This document shows, one piece after another, positions 6,652 to 8,924 of a stretch of 8,924 bases of DNA; position 1 is the first letter of the stretch; each line of letters starts with the position of its first letter. The translations under genes and the position numbers were made by a program. Location of the stretch: assembly GCA_029256485.1 (NCBI GenBank), contig JAQSXU010000133.1:1-8924 (forward strand). The letters are read 5' to 3'. The notes beneath the pieces are model-generated. The model did no database searches. It saw only the letters and a program-made list of their open reading frames with translations, and was not told where the DNA came from. The DNA comes from Clostridiaceae bacterium. Its GTDB lineage: Bacteria; Bacillota_A; Clostridia; Clostridiales; Clostridiaceae.

Positions 6652-7632
6652 ATGAGACTAGTGTTATTAAATGAAAACTTAATAGGAGAAGAATTAGCCA
6701 TTGCCATATATTTATCAACTGGCATGATTTTCGCAAATGAAGGTACAATTTTAAGCAGCAATAATATAAAGGTATTAAAAAAAGTAGGTATAGAAACAGT
6801 TTATATTAAGGATGATAATAATGCTATAAATTTAAGAGAAATATTAAAAACCCCAATAAGACTTCAGGTTTCGCACAGATTAAAGATAGTATTTGACAAT
6901 ATAAAGAAAAATAAAACAGTTGATGAAACTGAAATTACTAATATAGCAGATATGATTATTGATAATTTAGACGTGTCTGAAAACTCATTTATGCTGAATA
7001 ACATTGGACAGAGAAATGATGATTTTAAATTAGTTACCCATTCTATAAATGTAACAATACTTGCACTGGTTACGGGTATAAATATGAAGTATAACAGAGA
7101 TAAACTTGAAAAGCTTGCTATTGGTGCAATTTTGCATGATGTTGGCAAACTATTTGCTAAAGGGGAAAGACACTGCAGAGAAGGCTATGATCTCATAAAA
7201 AATACTAGAATTCCTGTCACCTCCTATATGTGTATTTTACGTCATCATGAAAACGAAGATGGTACAGGCTATCCTGATAAAGTTCCGGGAAACAAAATTC
7301 ATGAGTTTGCTAAGGTAGTTTCAATCTGTGATGAATATAATAATTTGCTCCAATGTGGCAAATTTGCTCTTCCAAGCCTGGCCATAGAATATATTACTTC
7401 TTTATCCGGGAAAAAATTTAGCGAGGATATATTTAAGAACTTTATCGGATCAATATACTGTTATCCTAATGGATTGTATGTTAGATTGAATGATGGAAAA
7501 TTAGGAGTTGTGGTTTACCAGAATAAGGATTTTCCTGCAAGACCAATGGTGGGAATTATTGAAAATGGAATTCCAACCATATGTAATCTAATGAAAAACT
7601 TAACTTTATTTATTGAAAAAGTTATATTATAA
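6652..7632 (+). CDS. HD-GYP domain protein, probable cyclic-di-GMP phosphodiesterase
   Basis: A 326-residue protein with an N-terminal region of about 120 residues, a central HD-GYP domain and a short beta-rich tail (YPNGLYVRLNDGKLGVVV, about 271-288) typical of clostridial members. HD-GYP enzymes cleave cyclic-di-GMP, often to GMP. Metal-site residues are visible: His130 (HSINV), His162-Asp163 (HDVGK), His174 (RHCREGYDLI), His198-His199 and the HHENEDGTGYP motif (198-208), and Asp227 (CDEYN). The usual second Asp of the DxYDAL segment is Asn here. No receiver, PAS or membrane segment is seen, so the input signal is unknown; the N-terminal part begins MRLVLLNENLIGEELA, an opening common in this family. 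It is a single-gene unit between two terminators. Catalytic activity is inferred from intact ligands; cGAMP-specific members also exist. Confidence 0.92.
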   Translation: MRLVLLNENLIGEELAIAIYLSTGMIFANEGTILSSNNIKVLKKVGIETVYIKDDNNAINLREILKTPIRLQVSHRLKIVFDNIKKNKTVDETEITNIADMIIDNLDVSENSFMLNNIGQRNDDFKLVTHSINVTILALVTGINMKYNRDKLEKLAIGAILHDVGKLFAKGERHCREGYDLIKNTRIPVTSYMCILRHHENEDGTGYPDKVPGNKIHEFAKVVSICDEYNNLLQCGKFALPSLAIEYITSLSGKKFSEDIFKNFIGSIYCYPNGLYVRLNDGKLGVVVYQNKDFPARPMVGIIENGIPTICNLMKNLTLFIEKVIL

Positions 7633-7641
7633 ATCTATATA

Positions 7642-7677
7642 AAAAAGCTTATTTAGACAAATCTAGATAGGCTTTTT
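7642..7677 (+). terminator. Rho-independent terminator after the HD-GYP gene
   Basis: A 16-bp stem (7642-7657 with 7662-7677) containing two G-T wobbles, loop CAAA, ending in TTTTT. It begins 10 nt after the stop codon. Confidence 0.85.
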
Positions 7678-7773
7678 GTTTACATAAATTTTACATAATT
7701 ATGAAATTTGCCATAATAATGACTAAATGCAAGATAATGCTCAAAAATGATTAAATATGGTATTAATAAACGT

Positions 7774-7802
7774 TTGAAAAGTTTTTAACAAAATATTATA
7801 CT
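7774..7802 (+). promoter_or_regulatory. Sigma-A promoter for the TetR-family gene
   Basis: TTGAAA (7774-7779) and TATACT (7797-7802), each five of six to consensus, are separated by exactly 17 bp. Transcription should start near 7809, inside the palindrome at 7806-7821. Confidence 0.8.
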
Positions 7803-7805
7803 TAA

Positions 7806-7821
7806 CATAACAAATGTTATG
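7806..7821. promoter_or_regulatory. Probable TetR-family operator
   Basis: CATAACA-AA-TGTTATG is a perfect inverted repeat with 7-bp half-sites around two central bases. It lies immediately after the -10 element and covers the predicted transcription start of the TetR-family gene. Autorepression by the encoded protein is the simplest reading. Confidence 0.7.
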
Positions 7822-7824
7822 ATG

Positions 7825-7831
7825 AAGGTGG
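7825..7831 (+). promoter_or_regulatory. Ribosome binding site deciding the TetR start
   Basis: AAGGTGG lies 5 nt before the TTG at 7837. The upstream ATG codons at 7819 and 7822 have no ribosome binding site and fall in or beside the operator, about 10 nt after the predicted transcription start. Confidence 0.65.
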
Positions 7832-7836
7832 ATTTT

Positions 7837-8418
7837 TTGAATTTAAAAGATAAAATAAAAGAAGTAGCAATGATAACATTTAATGAAAAGGGATTTGAAG
7901 GGGCTACAATAAGGGATATTTGCAAAAAGGCAGGAGTCACAGCACCATCAATATATTTAAGATATGGCTCAAAGGAAAATCTGTATGTGGAAATATTTAA
8001 TGAGTGCAGAGACAGTTATTATAAATATCTAAAAAATATTATTAATAAAAATAGAGGAAAAAGTATTGAAGAGCAGCTTTTTCAAATTTTTAAAGAAAGA
8101 GTTACATACTATTTGAAATATAAAGAAAACTATAAATTTTATTTTAGAGCGTATTCTTTTCCAGCTGAAGTGATAAAGAATAAACTTTGTATAAAGTCAA
8201 ATTTTAATTACTTATTAAGCTTTGAAAATACAGCAGAAATATTTGTACAGGGAATTAAGGAAAGAGTTATTAAAGAAATGGATGTGGAAAAATTATTAAA
8301 GATATGCTGTTCCATAATACAGGGATATATGTTTCAACTCATATCCTTTGATGAGATGCCAAAAGAGGAGGACATATTAACACTTTGGCAGGTGTTTTGG
8401 ACAGGTATTAAATATTAG
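7837..8418 (+). CDS. TetR/AcrR-family transcriptional regulator
   Basis: A 193-residue regulator from the TTG start. The N-terminal helix-turn-helix is plain: ATIRDICKKAGVTAPSIYLRYGSKENLYVEIF (about 23-54), with the conserved family spacing A-T-I-x-D-I-x-x-x-A-G-V, S-I-Y-x-x-[FY]-x-S-K-E-x-L. The C-terminal two-thirds is a helical ligand-binding and dimerisation domain, aromatic and Lys-rich, that cannot be matched to a ligand. An in-frame ATG at 7819 would add six residues, but the ribosome binding site, the operator and the promoter all argue for 7837. It most likely represses its own gene through the palindrome at 7806-7821. No second copy of that palindrome was seen in the window, so other targets are unknown. 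The next gene downstream is separated by a terminator, so a dedicated partner gene is not evident. Confidence 0.9.
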   Translation: MNLKDKIKEVAMITFNEKGFEGATIRDICKKAGVTAPSIYLRYGSKENLYVEIFNECRDSYYKYLKNIINKNRGKSIEEQLFQIFKERVTYYLKYKENYKFYFRAYSFPAEVIKNKLCIKSNFNYLLSFENTAEIFVQGIKERVIKEMDVEKLLKICCSIIQGYMFQLISFDEMPKEEDILTLWQVFWTGIKY

Positions 8419-8494
8419 ACACCTTCAAAATTGAATAGCTTAATTTAACTTGGTTAGATTATATAGAAAAATATTAATTAGTATTTTAGCTATT

Positions 8495-8540
8495 AATAAA
8501 CCAGCACTTAAGTTTAAAAACTGTAATGTGCTGGTTTATT
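8495..8540 (+). terminator. Terminator hairpin after the TetR-family gene
   Basis: A perfect 13-bp stem (AATAAACCAGCAC at 8495-8507 with its complement at 8528-8540) enclosing a 20-nt loop that can form a small inner AGT/ACT stem. The right arm ends in TTTATT followed by TTAT. It lies 76 nt past the stop codon, with no gene in between. Confidence 0.7.
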
Positions 8541-8587
8541 TTATGTAAAAAATATGAAATACTGGAAAAAGTTGACGAGGGAATAAC

Positions 8588-8924
8588 ATGCAGAGAGAGG
8601 AAGTAGAAGCTGCTGATGAAATAAGGAAATTAATTTTTAAGTTTGTAAAATATTATAAAGGTAAGGGCCCTCAATATGTAAATGTAAATTTAAGTGATAG
8701 TAATATTACAGTATACATTAAAGGAGTTTTTACAAATTTAGATAAACTTTTATATGAGAACACAGAAGAGGAAGAATTAAGGGTTGCCTTTAAAAATGCT
8801 ATGGCAATTTTAAAAAAAGAACTAATAGATGAAATAAATGAAACTTTAAATATAAATTGTGCTATTTTATCCGCAAAAATAAATTCTATTGATGACAGCA
8901 TAACTCTAGTATTTTCAATTCTAA
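8588..8924 (+). CDS. DUF2294 (YbcI-like) family protein, N-terminal part
   Basis: An open frame from the ATG at 8588 runs off the right edge (112 codons seen). GAGGG at 8577-8581 lies 6 nt before the start. YYKGKGPQYVNVNLSDSNITVYIKGVFTNLDKLL (22-55) matches the core of DUF2294, whose signature is a GKGP motif followed by a hydrophobic strand and the [LI]-K-G-V-[LF]-T block. The rest is consistent with that alpha/beta fold: a helix-rich stretch at 55-88 and a strand ending LVFSIL. There is no signal peptide or membrane segment. DUF2294 proteins have no settled biochemical role that I can state; some clostridial members carry two such domains, which the missing end would reveal. The stretch between the upstream terminator and the start is only 47 bp and shows no clear promoter. 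Confidence 0.75.
   Translation, partial: MQREEVEAADEIRKLIFKFVKYYKGKGPQYVNVNLSDSNITVYIKGVFTNLDKLLYENTEEEELRVAFKNAMAILKKELIDEINETLNINCAILSAKINSIDDSITLVFSIL

Noticed and set aside
6531..6761. Minus-strand open frame across the HD-GYP promoter region
   Set aside because: Its hydrophobic product mirrors AT-rich promoter sequence, and it overlaps the well-supported HD-GYP start.
6864..7148. Minus-strand open frame inside the HD-GYP gene
   Set aside because: It is antisense to the conserved HD region and has no independent support.
8671..8901. Minus-strand open frame near the right edge
   Set aside because: The plus-strand DUF2294 frame here has a ribosome binding site and family motifs; the minus frame has neither.

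Overview
The window looks like ordinary chromosome from a low-GC, anaerobic Gram-positive bacterium, most likely a Clostridium or close relative. The reasons are the strongly AT-rich sequence, the A/T-ending codons, strong AGGAGG-type ribosome binding sites, sigma-A-like promoters, and the gene complement (clostridial-style HD-GYP protein, signal-less ApbE, DUF2294 protein). This placement is inferred from style and not from any marker gene. No rRNA, tRNA, CRISPR array, transposase or phage gene is visible.

Layout. (1) 1-745: the end of an EAL-domain (cyclic-di-GMP phosphodiesterase) gene runs with a 6-nt gap into a free methionine-(R)-sulfoxide reductase. (2) 759-2600: a terminator hairpin separates this pair from a convergent phosphoglucomutase (pgcA), which has a good promoter at 2572-2600. 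(3) 2750-4597: DNA topoisomerase III (topB), divergent from pgcA. (4) 4589-4718: a compact inverted-repeat element with two internal hairpins fills the convergent gap between topB and the next gene. (5) 4713-6520: a divergent pair, apbE-like FAD:protein FMN transferase (minus) and an ECF-transporter S component (plus), separated by about 165 bp carrying both promoters and an imperfect palindrome. (6) 6586-7677: a stand-alone HD-GYP protein with its own promoter region and terminator. (7) 7774-8540: a TetR-family regulator with a clear promoter, a perfect 7-2-7 operator-like palindrome at the predicted transcription start, and a terminator. (8) 8588-8924: the start of a DUF2294 protein that leaves the window.

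The genes form short, mostly single-gene units bounded by clear terminators. Themes that recur are cyclic-di-GMP turnover (EAL and HD-GYP, two unrelated phosphodiesterase folds) and flavin handling (ApbE beside an S component of the riboflavin-type Pfam group). Three start codons were moved on ribosome-binding-site evidence: apbE to 5708, the HD-GYP gene to 6652, and the TetR gene to a TTG at 7837. I see no convincing new multi-gene system. The best leads are the structured repeat at 4589-4718, the apbE/S-component pair, and the autoregulatory-looking TetR locus.
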